Shown one piece after another: positions 11,460 to 23,204 of a stretch of DNA of 64,000 nt. Each line of letters begins with the position of its first letter. Positions within the stretch are counted from its first letter, which is position 1. The notes under the pieces were generated by a model that was not told where the DNA came from, ran no database searches, and was given only the letters and a program-made list of their open reading frames with translations. The translations under genes were made by a program, and so were the position numbers. The DNA is from Dermatemys mawii (taxonomy: Eukaryota; Chordata; Testudines; Dermatemydidae), in contig ML677364.1 in NCBI GenBank assembly GCA_007922305.1, positions 19,823,326 to 19,887,325 on the forward strand, written 5' to 3'.

Positions 11460-12205
11460 GGCTCACTTGTGTGTTAGCTCTGTTAAAACAGATATTAAGT
11501 TTATAAGAATGTGTTTAGTGCTCGGATTTTATGAAATGCTTGTGAGCTGCTGCATGCATTAATCTCGTCCCGTCACGATTTAACCTCTGGGGAAAGGAAT
11601 AAAAATGCCTGACCAGGAGGAACTGCTAGGAATTTGGAATGGGCAATGTTTTTAAGTTTAAGGAAGGGACCCCCCCCCCCAAGCTACTTAGCTTGGGTTA
11701 GCCCTAAATGACATATAAACCTAGCACATTACTGCAGCTTCTATTACTTTTTGGAACCTAACACTCACTCATTTGTATGTTTACATCCTTCAGTCTTGTA
11801 AGTAACTCTCTTATTTCTTTTTCCTATTTTATAAATCCTTAGTGTATTACAGGATTGGCTACAAGCATTGTCTTTTGACCTGGATTAAGTGACTGGGCCA
11901 TTGGGACTAGGAGTAAGATGAATAATGTTGTGATTTTTGGTGTAAGGGACCATCTATCACAAAGGCAGGCTTGCTTGGGTGGTGCAATAGATCAGAATGC
12001 CCAAGGGGATCATCTGTGACTCCATGTTAAGGTTGTTATAGTGCTTGAGGAGTTCACACGTGATACTTAGTTGATGAAATCTAATTATAGAACACACAGT
12101 AAGTTTGGCATTTGTGCCTTGGTTTGTAACTGTCTGCCCTGAGGTTGGCACCCATGTTTGTGAGCCACTTGAGGCAGCCTGTACTATCGTACTATTCAGC
12201 ATGAA
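11460..12205 (+). repeat. Probable LTR-like interspersed repeat
   Basis: A non-coding block with T-rich stretches and a C10 run near 11,671-11,680. It reads like one of the LTR-type repeats common in turtles, but I cannot name a family or fix its ends. The 239-codon frame on the other strand (12,676-11,957) has no recognisable protein features. Confidence 0.3.
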
Positions 12206-13027
12206 TAAGGGTGTGACAGGTTTCCCTGGGGTGCTGCTTGGAACTGAGGTACCACTGAGCCCCCCTGACCCACCAGCCAGGGCTCTGTCTTCACACTGTG
12301 GTGCTGAGGCAAGCCAGCTAAGCCCTCCCTCCGGCTTCAGACTGCACTTAATCAGCATACACATACAGGTAAGGACACACCCAGCTGCAGAAACACACAC
12401 AGACAATGAGATCAGTTCTGCATGGGAAGGCTCAGCTAAGGATTTGCTCAATACTAAGGCACGCCCCCATCTAGAGAATAAACCTAAATTATACTGTCTT
12501 GCGCTACACAGAGAACTGTACAGTTTAAGCTCATGAATTCGCCCCTCCCTCACTGTGGAGAGAGATATGCAACAGCTTTTCACCACCCCAGTTATGAATT
12601 CCACACACTGAGCGTTAGCCAAAACAAAACCAAGGTTATTAATTACAAAAGATAGCAAACAGATCAAACAGGTCACTCAGCAAATAACAAAAATGCAATC
12701 TAAGCTTAAGTTAGTAAAGAAACTGCTTACAAGTAGTAATTTCTCACCCTAAATCTTGTATCAGGCAGATCGCAAAGATTCTGGAAGGCCAGCTGCACTT
12801 GACTGCAGCTTAAAACTTCAGATATTTAATTCACAGGTGAGACAACCTCCCTTCCTGGGCTCAGTCTTTGTCTTAGATGTTTACAGCAGTCATCTTGGGT
12901 GGGGAGTCAGCGAAGAACGAACCATGATTATGTCACTCCCTTGCTTTAAATAGGTTTTACATGTAATTGGGAATTCTTTGTCTTTCACTGTGATTCCCAC
13001 TTCCTGGCCAATGGAAAAATACTAATA

Positions 13028-13794
13028 CAGGAACGCCTCACTTAATGTTGTAGTTATGTTCCAGAAAAATACAACTTTAAGTAAAACAGTGTTAAGCGAG
13101 TCCAATTTCCCCATAAGAGTTAATGTAAATGGGGGCAGGGTTTAGGTTCCAGGGAAATTCTTTTCACCAGACAAGAGACTCTCTCTCTCTACATATAGAT
13201 ATAGATATAAACACACACACACACACACACATACATGCACACAGTATAAGTTTTAAACAATTTAATGCTGTACACAGCGATGATGATTGTGAAGCTTGGT
13301 TGAGGTGGAAGAGTAAGAGGATGGGATATTCCCAGGGAATGCCTTACTGCTAAATGATGAACTAGCTTTTGGCTGAGCCCTCACGGGTTAACTCTCACAG
13401 TGTACAAGACAGCAACACACACACGGCGTGTGTGTGTGAGAGAGATGTGTATTTCCCCTTTAAGTACGCTAAGCTGACCTGCTCAGACCACAGCTCCTGC
13501 CTGTAAGCTCCCTCTGCCCTGTTATATGTCTCCCTGCTCTATGGAAGATGGGGTAAGCAGGATGGAGGAGTAGGGGGATTTATGGGAGCGGGGAGCTGTT
13601 GGTCCACCATGGTTCCAAACCCCCACCAGCTAGCTGCAACGGCTGCTCTTCCTGCAAGCAGTGAACAAAGCAGGCAGCTGCCAAAAGACATTAGAAGAGA
13701 GCATTGCACAGCTTTAAACAAGCACGTTCCCTAATTGATCAGCAATGTAACAATGAAATAACTTTAACCAGGATGAGTAAGTGAGGAGTTCCTG
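13028..13794. mobile_element. Tc1/mariner-like non-autonomous element (copy 1)
   Basis: The left end CAGGAACGCCTCACTTAATG and the reverse complement of the right end, CAGGAACTCCTCACTTACTC, match at 17 of 20 positions. The element is flanked by TA on both sides (13,026-13,027 and 13,795-13,796), the duplication expected for Tc1/mariner. A second copy at 21,732-22,211 shares the ends and the internal segment GTTCCCTAATTGATCAGCAA. There is no transposase frame. The superfamily rests on the TA flank and could be wrong. Confidence 0.65.
13177..13232. repeat. Compound microsatellite (CT)n-(ATAGAT)n-(AC)n
   Basis: Adjacent simple repeats inside the Tc1-like element: CT units, then ATAGAT units, then an AC run. 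The other copy of this family also has a simple-sequence tract near this place (about 21,870-21,890). Confidence 0.8.
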
Positions 13795-14205
13795 TATTAT
13801 TATGGTGTCCATTATCAGGTGATTTGATCACATGACCCTGCAGCTGTAACTGGGAGTCTGAGCATCCCAAGAAGGCTTTCTGGGTGAAAGATTAGCCTCT
13901 TCTAAGACCTATTGTTTTTCCTAATGGCCCTTTCCATCCAGCAATCTAGACTGATTGCATTCTGTCTAGTGGGCATTCCCCAGGTGTAAACCAAATTTCT
14001 AACAGATGCCTAGACAATATTGCTAACTTCAGATACCAGAATGATACATGCTTACAGAGAGGATAATCATATTCAGTAAATCAGAACCTTTCCAATGATA
14101 TCTCACATGCCTTATCTTGTATAAAACACATCATTACAACATGAGTTATGCCATACTCATATCATTATGCTATTACAATGAAGAATACAGGGCTGTAATG
14201 TCACA

Positions 14206-16560
14206 AAGCGCATAATAATCTGGCACTTAGATGTGCTTTAAAGGTCCTCCTCAAATAAAGGAACACAATCCAATGAATATAGTAATCTTTGAATGCCCTG
14301 CAGGGATGTTGAGAGAAGCAAAGCTCATTATAGTATGCACTGAAGAAAAAGAATCCAAAGATTCAAATTATAAGGCTCTCATCACTGTAATTGCCAGTTC
14401 CAACTGTGTCTAGGAAATGATTCAGCTACTACACTATGTCCCAGCACAACAAATTAGCTCATTAGTACATTTGCCCCAAGAACAAACACATGGACTCCAA
14501 GACATTTTACCTGAAGCCAACTGGGGCTGGGATCCACATTAGAAGACAGAGATCCATCATGAGAATATTTTTCTCCCCTTTTTAATATTGGAGAGATGGC
14601 AATACAGCCACCTCTTTGTGCTTAACTTGCAGTAAAGTTCTGTCTAAATGAAAATGGGTTTACAATTAACATGTATATAAAGCTTTCAGTACACACTGTG
14701 CAGTACAATAAGTGAACTGTGCAAAAAAAAAAAATAGATTCCTACCCCAAAGTGTTGAGCATAGGGGTAAATGGGTACTATTCAGAAAAACAGAACAGTC
14801 TTGCCAGGACAGGTGAGTGACCAACACCTGGGTAGAGCAGGGACAGGCACAGACTATTGCAAAAGTAGTTCTGTTGTCAGAGCTACCAAGCAGTTGGGAG
14901 TATCCCTGAAAAGGTAGTGACCTTGAGCAGACTAGAATGGCTGCTTTAATTAGGAGCCTATAGACCTGCCTTGGGGTCACCTGGTTAAACACTTGCTTTT
15001 GGATTGGCCCTTAGGACTCACAGATAATTCTCTCAGATGATTCATCAGACTCAAGACACTCAGGCTCAGGGGATGACTCATCAGACTCAGAATACTAATC
15101 ACAAGTCTAGATTTAGCCAACTTTGATTAAAACAAACACATTTTCATGCCAGCCCACAATGACTGGCACAGCTGTGACAATTACATGTCTTTGTGTTTAT
15201 GACATTACTTTCATGTGACAATGGTAAAGAATCATAGAAAGAATTGCTTCCTTCTAACACTGAGCAAGGAACTCTGTTATAATAAGAACAAGCTACCCTG
15301 GCTGTTTCTCACACTCTTGTCTCTCTACTTCACTACAAAATTCTGCCTAGAACCTTCCCTGACTTCCTCCCCCTTCCCAACTTCCCATTACAGATTTAAA
15401 GAAACAGTACATAGCTTCACAATAACAACCCACTTTCCAATATTGGGCATCACACGTAGAAAGGGAACAAGCAGGAGTAACACTGGGCCAAAAAGTGTTT
15501 TTTTAAACAAATATTACCAATAACTTGGAAACCATAGACTAACAAGATCCAGCCATTAACATTCATTAAACACAATAAATTGAAGGATCTACTAGTTTAG
15601 AATTAAATAAATCCAGCTATTCAACCAGGACAAGACACAATTAAATCCCAGTCCACACTCTAGTCAGTGCATTCGACCTGAATTTTGCACCAGGGATTAT
15701 AGAATTATGTTTTATTGCCCCTATGCCATCGGTCTAGCTCAATCATTGTAGTATCTTGTGTTATTTGTGTATTTTGATATTTAACTTATTGTGTTTTACT
15801 CTACCCCCAGAATTTCAATATGCTCCAGATTTTCATACTGAAAATGGATAACTGTCTCACAGAAGTTAGTAGGGGAAAGATGGAGGTTTTGGCAGCTAGG
15901 TAGGGAACAGCTAGCACTTTGGCAGCAAGGAAGATCTATAGGTCAGTTTTGGTAGGATTTGAAACCCAAAAATAATTGAGTATTTGGTAATGGGAAGAGA
16001 GACACTTCCTTTTCCCCTCCCCATTCTCGTGATTTCAGTGAAGTATCCCTATATTCATGACGGGCGCTTAAACATGTGCTTAACTTTAAGCTTAAGAACT
16101 TTCCTGAATATGGATGGATTTAAACATCTGCTTCATTGCTTTCCTGAATTAGTCTCTTTGATAGACGTGAAGGTCACTTTAAATTTGGGGTAGAGTATTA
16201 ATTCCTCATGCCTTCTCTAGCAGATCTGGAGAGCAACTAGCCCCTTGCACTCTGCCTCAATAGCTGGCATAAATCCAACAACAGTGGATTTACTGTGTTG
16301 CCAGGACAGCTGAGTAATGTGGCCCTGGATGCGTCTGCTAAAATGATGAGCAGTGAAGTGGTAAATGTTGACATTTTAAATTGGCATTATGAGGTTTTAT
16401 TGTTAATATATGATTGAGATTAAATATTAACATAAATTAAACGAAATCCTCCTTCCGTGTATCACGCACTAGAAGGGTGTCTTGTAGAACCCTTCCAATC
16501 AGTGATCTGCCTCACGACTCCAATTCCCCGCAGTTACCAGTACAGACTGAAGGCTGTAAT
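14206..16560. other. Unassigned sequence
   Basis: No gene is recognised. A pair of 18-bp near-identical direct repeats (GATGATTCATCAGACTCA at 15,036-15,053 and GATGACTCATCAGACTCA at 15,072-15,089) lies 36 bp apart. The remainder is plain AT-rich DNA. Confidence 0.4.
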
Positions 16561-16672
16561 AAACAGCGCGGCCAGAGGAGCGAAGGTGGGGTGGTGCGGC
16601 TGGAGTGCCGCTCCTTACAGAGTGCCGCCCCAGGTACCTGCTTGCTATGCTGGTGCCTGGAGCCGGCCCTGC
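16561..16672. mobile_element. hAT-type MITE, right-end fragment
   Basis: GCTGGTGCCTGGAGCCGGCC then CTG (ending 16,672) is the right terminus of the MITE seen complete at 27,132-27,336. The left end is replaced by other sequence, so this copy is truncated. Confidence 0.6.
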
Positions 16673-17189
16673 TGAAATCATCGTTCCAGAATCAAATCCT
16701 AATGGCTTGTATACATTAGGAAATTTCATTGTGTTGAACTTTGTTATGTGTATTAGTGATAAACATTCAGATTTGTTATTTTGCTAGGTACATTGTAATA
16801 AAAAGAGGAAGTTTCCTTTTTTACATGTCTTGAGGTTCATCTGGTTATTCTGAATGTGATCTCATGCAACAGGGCAGGAGTTCACACTCCTCTTAAAAGA
16901 CAAGATTTTTTTCCCTCATTGGAAATTAACTCAGGCATAAATAGTTCCTTCTCCAAGAGAAAATTTTTTAGAAGAACATGCATAGTAGAGTGTGGTGCCT
17001 ATCCATGTACATAACAACTGCCTTTTTAGACTACCACAACTGTTCTTGACCCTGAAGACTAGTTTGTTCTGTTTGGAAGGGCACTCTGCTGTGAAAGGTA
17101 CACATTGTGTACCTAGCGGTTTATTATCATTATAATTGCATATTTCTTTTTCTCTGAAATGTGTCTGAGTAACATATGATTTTAGTTGA
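16673..17189. other. Unassigned sequence
   Basis: AT-rich spacer between a MITE fragment and a CR1 fragment. Nothing further is recognised. Confidence 0.4.
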
Positions 17190-17424
17190 TTAATTCAGTC
17201 TGTTAGGACTCAAGAACCCAGATGGGTTCAATTAAAAGATAATAGGACCATTGCTTCGTTCATATGGATTGGTAACTAGTTAAAAGACAGGAAACAAAGG
17301 ATAGGAATAAATGGTCAGTTTTCAGAATGGAGAGAGGTAAATAGTGGTGTCCCCCAGGGATCTGTACTGGGCTCAATCCTATTTAACATATTCATGAACG
17401 ATCTGGAAAAAGGGGTAAACAGGG
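17190..17424 (+). mobile_element. CR1 LINE fragment, sense
   Basis: Reads as part of the CR1 reverse transcriptase: the stretch 17,344-17,412 encodes [20 protein letters not shown], an RT core motif. It is cut off abruptly at 17,424 by the element at 17,425-17,803. Confidence 0.8.
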
Positions 17425-17803
17425 AAGCGGAGTGGCTGCACACTGAGGGAGCAGGCAGAGGTGGAGCAGAGGTAAGCTGGGGTGGGGAGCGGTTCCTCTA
17501 TCCCGCCGAGTTATATGCTGTGTCCCTCCCCACACACACCCCCACTATAGCTCACCTCCACTCCACCTCCTCCACTGAGCGCGCCACCACTCAGCTTCTC
17601 CCCCATCCCTCCCAGGCTTGCCACACAAAACAGCTATTTCATGCAGCAAGCCTGGGAGGGAGGAGGGTGGAGGGGAAATGCCGCATGCCAGGGGAGGAGG
17701 TGGGGCCGGGAATTTGGAGAAGAGGTTGGAATGGGATAGGAGAAGGGGCAGGGCTGGGGGGAGTATGAGCACTCACCGGCATCAGCTAAAGTTGGCACCT
17801 ATG
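17425..17803. mobile_element. TIR element ending CACCTATG, left end truncated, with internal hairpin
   Basis: The right end AGTTGGCACCTATG (to 17,803) resembles that of the element at 32,201-32,468. A perfect inverted repeat (CCCTCCCAGGCTTGC, 17,607-17,621, with its complement 17,646-17,660) sits in the middle. It is GC-rich and non-coding; long frames across it reflect composition. Confidence 0.5.
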
Positions 17804-18024
17804 CCGATAGCAGTAAACCAAAGAATGATGTCATTCTTTTTCTAAGTATAACTAGGGAATGAAGATGTGCCAATGCAAACTACTGACCATGCATTCCCCA
17901 AAATACTAATCAATGGCAGGTTCATTTCTGAAAAAGCTGTAAATAGATGCAAGGGTTAGATTGTATATAGTCCTGTGATGTGATGTATGAGGTCTGAGAT
18001 GTGTAAAAGACTCCTTTTGACTTA

Positions 18025-18291
18025 GGGCTTGTCTACACTTAAAACTCTGCAGAGGCACAGCTACAGCACTTCAGTGAAGAGGCTATCTATGCAATGGGAG
18101 GGCTTCTCCCATTGACATAAGTAATCCACCTCCCTGAGAGGCACAGAATTTTCCCGTCAACCTAGCCCTGACTACATCAGTAGTTAGGTCAGTCTAATTG
18201 CACCATCCAAGGTTATGGATTTTTCACCTCCACTCCCCACTCCCCAAGTAAAGTAGTTATACCAACCCAAATTCCTAATGCAGACCAAGCC
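18025..18291. mobile_element. PIF/Harbinger-type MITE
   Basis: The left end GGGCTTGTCTACACTT follows TTA (18,022-18,024). The right end GCAGACCAAGCC is its degraded inverted copy and is followed by TCC, so the 3-bp duplication is no longer intact on that side. It shares the TCTACACT core with the Harbinger end at 37,135 and the MITE at 50,764. Confidence 0.6.
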
Positions 18292-18954
18292 TCCCATGTT
18301 TCATGTTTTGCATATGTTTGTTTGCTTACCTTTTTAGAGGTAGGGATTGGTGGCTCTACATACTTAGCTTGTATTGAGCAAGTCCACCCCTTTTTGTTCA
18401 ATGCCAAACATTTTCTAGGATGCGTAGTCTGCTGAAATGGAAAGGCCACTGAAATATATTTCATTTTTGAAAGGAATACCATTGCTGAGGCCAGGAACCA
18501 ATGGGGACAGAAACAAACAGCTATAGAAAATGGCTAAATGACAGCAACTTGATTGAATTACATGTAACAAGACCTCTCTCCCATTTCCCAGTCACTGTGG
18601 AGTTGGGATAACAAATTGCCAATAGCCCATTGATTTTTAACCCTGGCTGGGATATTGATCTAACCCCAAGACAAAATGTCCAAAAGATGAAGCACTGTGA
18701 AACCAGAAATGAAATTAACCACATATCTAACATCTGCTTGTTCTTAAAATTCATACCCATCGAAGTGATCCCTGCTGCTGCTCAAAAGTAAATATGTCAG
18801 AATAACCAACCAAAAACAAAGAAAAATGCATAACTGCCTGTTTGAACAAACTGGGGAGAGCAAATTAAATGATAGCTAAATTACAATATAACTTCACTAC
18901 GATATATTTAGACAGTAATGTGGGAGGGAAATTGGAAGCATCAGGCTGGAATAA

Positions 18955-19178
18955 AAAGGGGGCTGCTTCATGAAAGATCAGTCCATTAATGACTATTAGC
19001 CAAGATTGTCAGGGATGCTGCCCCATGCTCTGGGTGTCCTCAGCCTCTGACTTCCAGAAGCTGGGAATGGACAAACTGTTCTGTTCATTCCCTCTGAAGC
19101 ACCTGGCATTGGCCACTGTCGGTAGACAGGATACTGAGATAGATGGACCATTGATCTGACCCAGTATGGCTATTCTTA
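18955..19178 (+). mobile_element. CR1 LINE 3' end, sense
   Basis: Ends in the CR1 3' sequence, with GACCATTGATCTGACCCAGT at 19,146-19,165 followed by ATGGCTATTCTTAT. The same region is found in antisense at 46,650-46,760. Non-coding. Confidence 0.75.
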
Positions 19179-19477
19179 TATACTATTCGCCTTTTAGGCA
19201 TGGCATCCCACTCCAGGAAGCCAATCCATGACTCTGATTGGATCCAAGATTGATCAATGTCTTCCTTCTCAACAAGGAAGATATTACAGCGGTTGGCAGG
19301 TGCTGTGAGACTGCCAACAAAGAGATCAATTCACAGGGCCCATCCCAGCAATCTGACATCAGCTGCTGGGATAATTGTGCCCTTTTTGTGGAACTTATAC
19401 GGTACATTTACTTAGCTTGCAAAGTCATATGTTAAGGCAGCATCAGGGACAGGAGAATAGGACTCTGATACTTAGCA

Positions 19478-19655
19478 CCAAACCTTTTCGAAGCCCTGTA
19501 CAAACATCAGTTAACCCTCACAATACTGTGAGGTAGGTGCTAGCGTGTTTAACAGAAATCAAGGGACACAGCAAGTCATCAGCAGGCTAGGATTACAACT
19601 CAGACATTCCTGATTTGTAGCTTCATGATCATTCTCCTAGATTACACTGCCTCCA
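19478..19655 (-). repeat. MIR/CORE-SINE remnant, antisense
   Basis: The layout and residues follow MIR in reverse: CTCACAATACTGTGAGGTAG, then AGGGACACAGCAAGTCATCA, then GGATTACAACTCAGACATTC, ending CTAGATTACACTGCC. It is an ancient SINE shared by amniotes and highly diverged here. Confidence 0.65.
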
Positions 19656-19927
19656 TATCTGTAGAGTTTCTTCCATGGCAACAATGGAAAAACTTCTATT
19701 GACTTCAGTGGATGCAGGATGATGCCTTTAGTGGGGGTACTTTAATCCAATGCTGTTTCAAGATCCAGAATATATGGATTAGTCCATGTCATCAGCAAAG
19801 GCATATTGTTTATTGAAACTGCAAACAGGCTTTACACGGCAGATCAGAAAACCGAGATCCGGCTGTCAGACGTCCTTACAGCATGTATTTAAAGTTGGAA
19901 GCTGAATACTCCAACCTTATAAATCAG

Positions 19928-21606
19928 AAATCAGAGAGGTAGACATGTTAGTCTGGAATTGCAGAAGTGACAAAGAGTCCTGTGGCACCTTAAAGACTAA
20001 CTAAAGTATTGAAGCTTTTGCGGGCTAATACCCACTTTGTCGGATGCATGCAGTGGAAGTATCCAGAGACAGGTATAAATAAGAGGCAAGGACCAGGTTA
20101 GAGATGACAAGGTTAGTCCAATCAGGCTGAACCAGCTTGTTATCTCTAATCAGGGAGGAGGAGGTCCTCTTCTAGCAGCGGATCTGGAGGTGTGAACACC
20201 AAGAGAGGAGAAACTGCTTTTGTAGTTAGTTAGCCACTCGTAGTCTTTGTTCAACCCTAAATTGATGGTATCAAATTTGCAAATGAATTGCAACTCTGCA
20301 GTTTCTCTTTGCAGTCTGGTCTTGAAGTTTTTTTGCTCCAAGATGGTGACCTTTAAATCTGTTATGGTGTGTCCAGGGAGGTTGAAGTGTTCTCCTACAG
20401 GTTTTTGTATATTCGTGATATCTGATTTGTGTCCATTTATCCTTTTTCATAAGGACTATTCTGAAAATCTACCAACAGCTATTCCTACCTTCATGCCTCC
20501 AGCTTCCATCCCGGACACACCATATGATCCATTGTCTACAGCCAAGCACTGAGGTAAAATCATATTTGCTCTAACCCCTCAGACAGAGACCAACACCTAC
20601 AAGTTCTTCACTAAGCATTCTCAAAACTACAATACCCACAGGAGAAAATAAGGAAACAGGTCAACAGAACCACACGTGTACCCAGAAGCCTCCTTCTACA
20701 AGACAAATCCAAGAAAGAAACCAACAGAACATCACTGGCCATCAGCTACAGTCCTCAGTTAAAACCTCTCCAACGTATCATCAGTGATCTACAACCCATC
20801 CTGGATAACGATCCCTCACTTTCACAGGCCTTAGGAGGCAGGCCAGTCCTCGACCACAGACAACCTGCCAACCTCAAGCATATTGTCACCAGCAACAGCA
20901 CACCGCGCCATAATAACTCTAACTCAGGAACCAATCCATGCAACAAACCTCGATGCCAACTCTGCCCACATATCTACACCAGCAACACCATCACAGGACC
21001 TAACCAGATCAGCCACACCATCACTGGTTCATTCACCTGCACATCTACCAATGTAATATACACCATTATGTGCCAGCAATGTCCCTCTGCTATGTACATC
21101 AGCCAAACTGGACAGTCCTTACGACAAAGGATAAATGGACACAAATCAGATATCACGAATATACAAAAACCTGTAGAACACTTCTACCTCCCTGGACACA
21201 CAATAACAGATTTAAAGGTCACCATCTTGGAGCAAAAAAACTTCAAGACCAGACTGCAAAGAGAAACTGCAGAGTTGCAATTCATTTGCAGATTTGATAC
21301 CATCAATTTAGGGTTGAACAAAGACTACGAGTGGCTAGCTAACTACAAAAGCAGTTTCTCCTCACTCGGTGTTCACACCTCCAGATCCGCTGCAAGAAGA
21401 GGACCTCCTCCTCCCTGATTAGAGATAACAAGCTGGTTCAGCCTGATTGGACTAAGCTTGTTATCTCTAACCTGGTCCTTGTCTCTTATTTATTCCTGCC
21501 TCTGCACACTTCCACTGCATGCATCCAACGAAGTTGGTATTAGCCCACGAAAGCTTATGCTTCAATATTTTAGTTAGTCTTTAAGGTGCCGCAGGACTCT
21601 TTATCA
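19928..21606 (+). mobile_element. Penelope-like element with inverted 5' arm and 12-bp TSD
   Basis: A 1.68-kb retroelement bounded by a perfect 12-bp direct repeat CTTATAAATCAG (19,916-19,927 and 21,607-21,618). The first about 515 bp are an inverted copy of the element's own 3' part: 19,966-20,442 is the near-complement of 21,129-21,605. The middle (20,443-21,128) occurs once. The left arm extends about 40 bp beyond the right copy into the full 3' terminus. This agrees with published PLE insertions, which carry inverted terminal copies and a short extension on one side. The reverse transcriptase part is absent. Confidence 0.9.
20615..21418 (+). pseudogene. PLE pol C-terminal fragment with GIY-YIG endonuclease
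   Basis: An uninterrupted frame of 267 codons, open upstream to a TAA at 20,612-20,614 and ending at TGA 21,416-21,418. It encodes the linker and C-terminal endonuclease of a Penelope-like pol protein. The linker has a cysteine-rich motif, CNKPRCQLCPH (about 20,940-20,972). The endonuclease core follows: TIMCQQCPSAMYISQTGQSL, then RQRINGHKSD, with the YI of the GIY-YIG fold and the R and H of its helix visible; the usual G before the QT is S here. In active elements this domain nicks target DNA for target-primed reverse transcription. The N-terminal reverse transcriptase is missing by 5' truncation and there is no proper start, so it is a dead fragment. The part coded by 21,129-21,418 is repeated in antisense in the left arm. 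Confidence 0.8.
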
Positions 21607-21731
21607 CTTATAAATCAGCAAATTTTCACTGAATCTTGAGAAGAAGCCATCCAGCAATGCAGTGATAACACAATATATGGTATAACCAACCTCAACCTGC
21701 AGGGCTGGATGTGCATATTATTATTCAAATA

Positions 21732-22211
21732 CGGTAATTCCTCTCTTAACATTGTGGTTATGTTCCTGAAAAATGTGACTTTAAGTGAATCCAATTTCCC
21801 CATTAGAATTAATGTAAATGCGGGGGTTAGGTTCCAGGAATTTTTTTTTTCTTGCCAGACAAAAGGCATTATATATAAATATATATTCTCTCCCCTGCCC
21901 CCCCCAACCTCCTGCCCCTTTACTTCACAGGCTGTGTCCTTGGTCCTCTCCTCTCCCTTCTGAATGCCACAAGCCAGCTGATTGCCATGGGCAGGAGGTG
22001 GGGGGAGGACGGGGAAGGTGCTGATCCATGGGGTTTGCCGGCAGGCGGGAGGCGTTGGTGGGGGAGAGCTTAGTGTGGCTGTCAGCTGTGGAGAAAGCAG
22101 GCAGGAAACAATGTAATAGGGGAGCATTGCACAACATTAAACGAGCATGTTCCCTAATTGATCAGCAACGTAACAACGTTAACCGAGACTACTTTAACTG
22201 AGGAGTTCCTG
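21732..22211. mobile_element. Tc1/mariner-like non-autonomous element (copy 2)
   Basis: Second member of the family at 13,028-13,794. The left end CGGTAATTCCTCTCTTAAC and right end CTGAGGAGTTCCTG are degraded inverted repeats. The left flank is TA; the right TA is not intact. Shared internal segments are AATCCAATTTCCCCATTAGA and GTTCCCTAATTGATCAGCAA. Confidence 0.6.
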
Positions 22212-22599
22212 AATATATTCTGGTAGCGCCAAGAGGCTGTGTGATAGGTGATATACAAAAAAAGAGGTAAACATTGTCACTGCCCTACAGAGAACACAAT
22301 TTAAGAAAGCAAGCAATGTACACAGCTTGGGGGAGAAGGAAACAAGATCTATATTGTTTTATACATTTGCTGTTTTATTTGTATAAGCATTGACTTTCCC
22401 CACTTCCACTCCAATTAGCTATCAAAGTATCAACTGATTTTTAATGGGCTTCACAATAAAAGAGGGACTTGTGAAGGAGTTGAAGGAAGAAAGGTGCTTC
22501 CAAGCATAAGAAGCTGATGTAGAACAAAGAGATATAGATCTATATGGAAACAGAAAGGGACAGAATACATGATGGTATTGTGTAGCAGAATACAAAGAT

Positions 22600-22790
22600 T
22601 AGGAGGATTTTTTTAAGGCCAGAATGGACTATTGTGATAATCTAGTCTGACCTCCTATATACACAGGCCATAGAACTTCGCTGAATTAGTTCCTGTTTCA
22701 AGTCTAGTAGTTGTGCTTGAACTAGAGCATATCTTTTAGCAAAACATCCCATCTTGACTTACAAATTTCAGTGACGGCAAATCCACCACA
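22600..22790 (-). mobile_element. CR1 LINE 3' fragment, antisense (part 1)
   Basis: Antisense CR1 3' sequence (GATAATCTAGTCTGACCTCC and AGAGCATATCTTTTAGCAAA). It is interrupted at 22,790 by the element ending at 23,204 and resumes at 23,205-23,262 with TTGTTCCAATGGTTACTTAC. Confidence 0.7.
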
Positions 22791-23204
22791 GCTAGAGCTG
22801 TGCAGAGAAAGGTACCAGTAATTCCATTTCATGGCAGATTCCAATTCAGAATGAAATCCAGTTTTTTAAAAAATTCTCTGCAAAAGAGAACAGAATCCCA
22901 GCTCTGGAGCAGTCTGCCTGTTTGACTATCCTGGAGCCATGGACCTTGGAAGTCCTGATGTCCCTGACTCAGAGGCAGTCCACCAGGTGGGCTGCTCTGG
23001 GACTGTGGCTCCTGGAAACCTGGGCTCCCCATCAGTCTACTGTGTGGGCTGCCAAGTGGCCAAGCTATCAGGAAACCTGAGAGGTTCTGAATGGCCTGCT
23101 TGTGTTCTATCAGATCGTACCATATCTGCAAAACAATTTGATTTCCATAAATTGGCATGTTCTGACCAAAAAAATTATTTCAGAGGATTTTTTTGAACCA
23201 GCAC
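22791..23204. mobile_element. Non-autonomous DNA element inserted in CR1
   Basis: A 414-bp insertion that splits the CR1 copy. Flanking 8-mers CCACCACA (22,783-22,790) and TGACCACA (23,205-23,212) match at 6 of 8, consistent with an old hAT duplication. Its ends (GCTAGAGCTGTGC and AACCAGCAC) resemble those of the element at 2,327-2,908. Non-coding. Confidence 0.6.

Larger units (their letters stand above)
12206..14205 (-). repeat. Probable LTR-like repeat, antisense, interrupted at 13,028-13,794
   Basis: Sequence left and right of the Tc1-like insertion appears to be parts of one interspersed repeat read in antisense. The left part includes TTAGTAAAGAAACTGCTTAC and the right part GTGTCCATTATCAGGTGATT. 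I recall this combination from turtle LTR-type repeats. No coding domain is seen, and the family and ends are uncertain. Confidence 0.35.

Noticed and set aside
11957..12676. 239-codon minus-strand frame, the longest in the window
   Set aside because: It crosses the junction of two LTR-like repeat blocks and has no domain, signal or homology I can recognise.
15036..15089. Closely spaced direct repeats that might suggest a CRISPR-like array
   Set aside because: Only two imperfect 18-bp copies in a vertebrate genome; no array and no cas genes.
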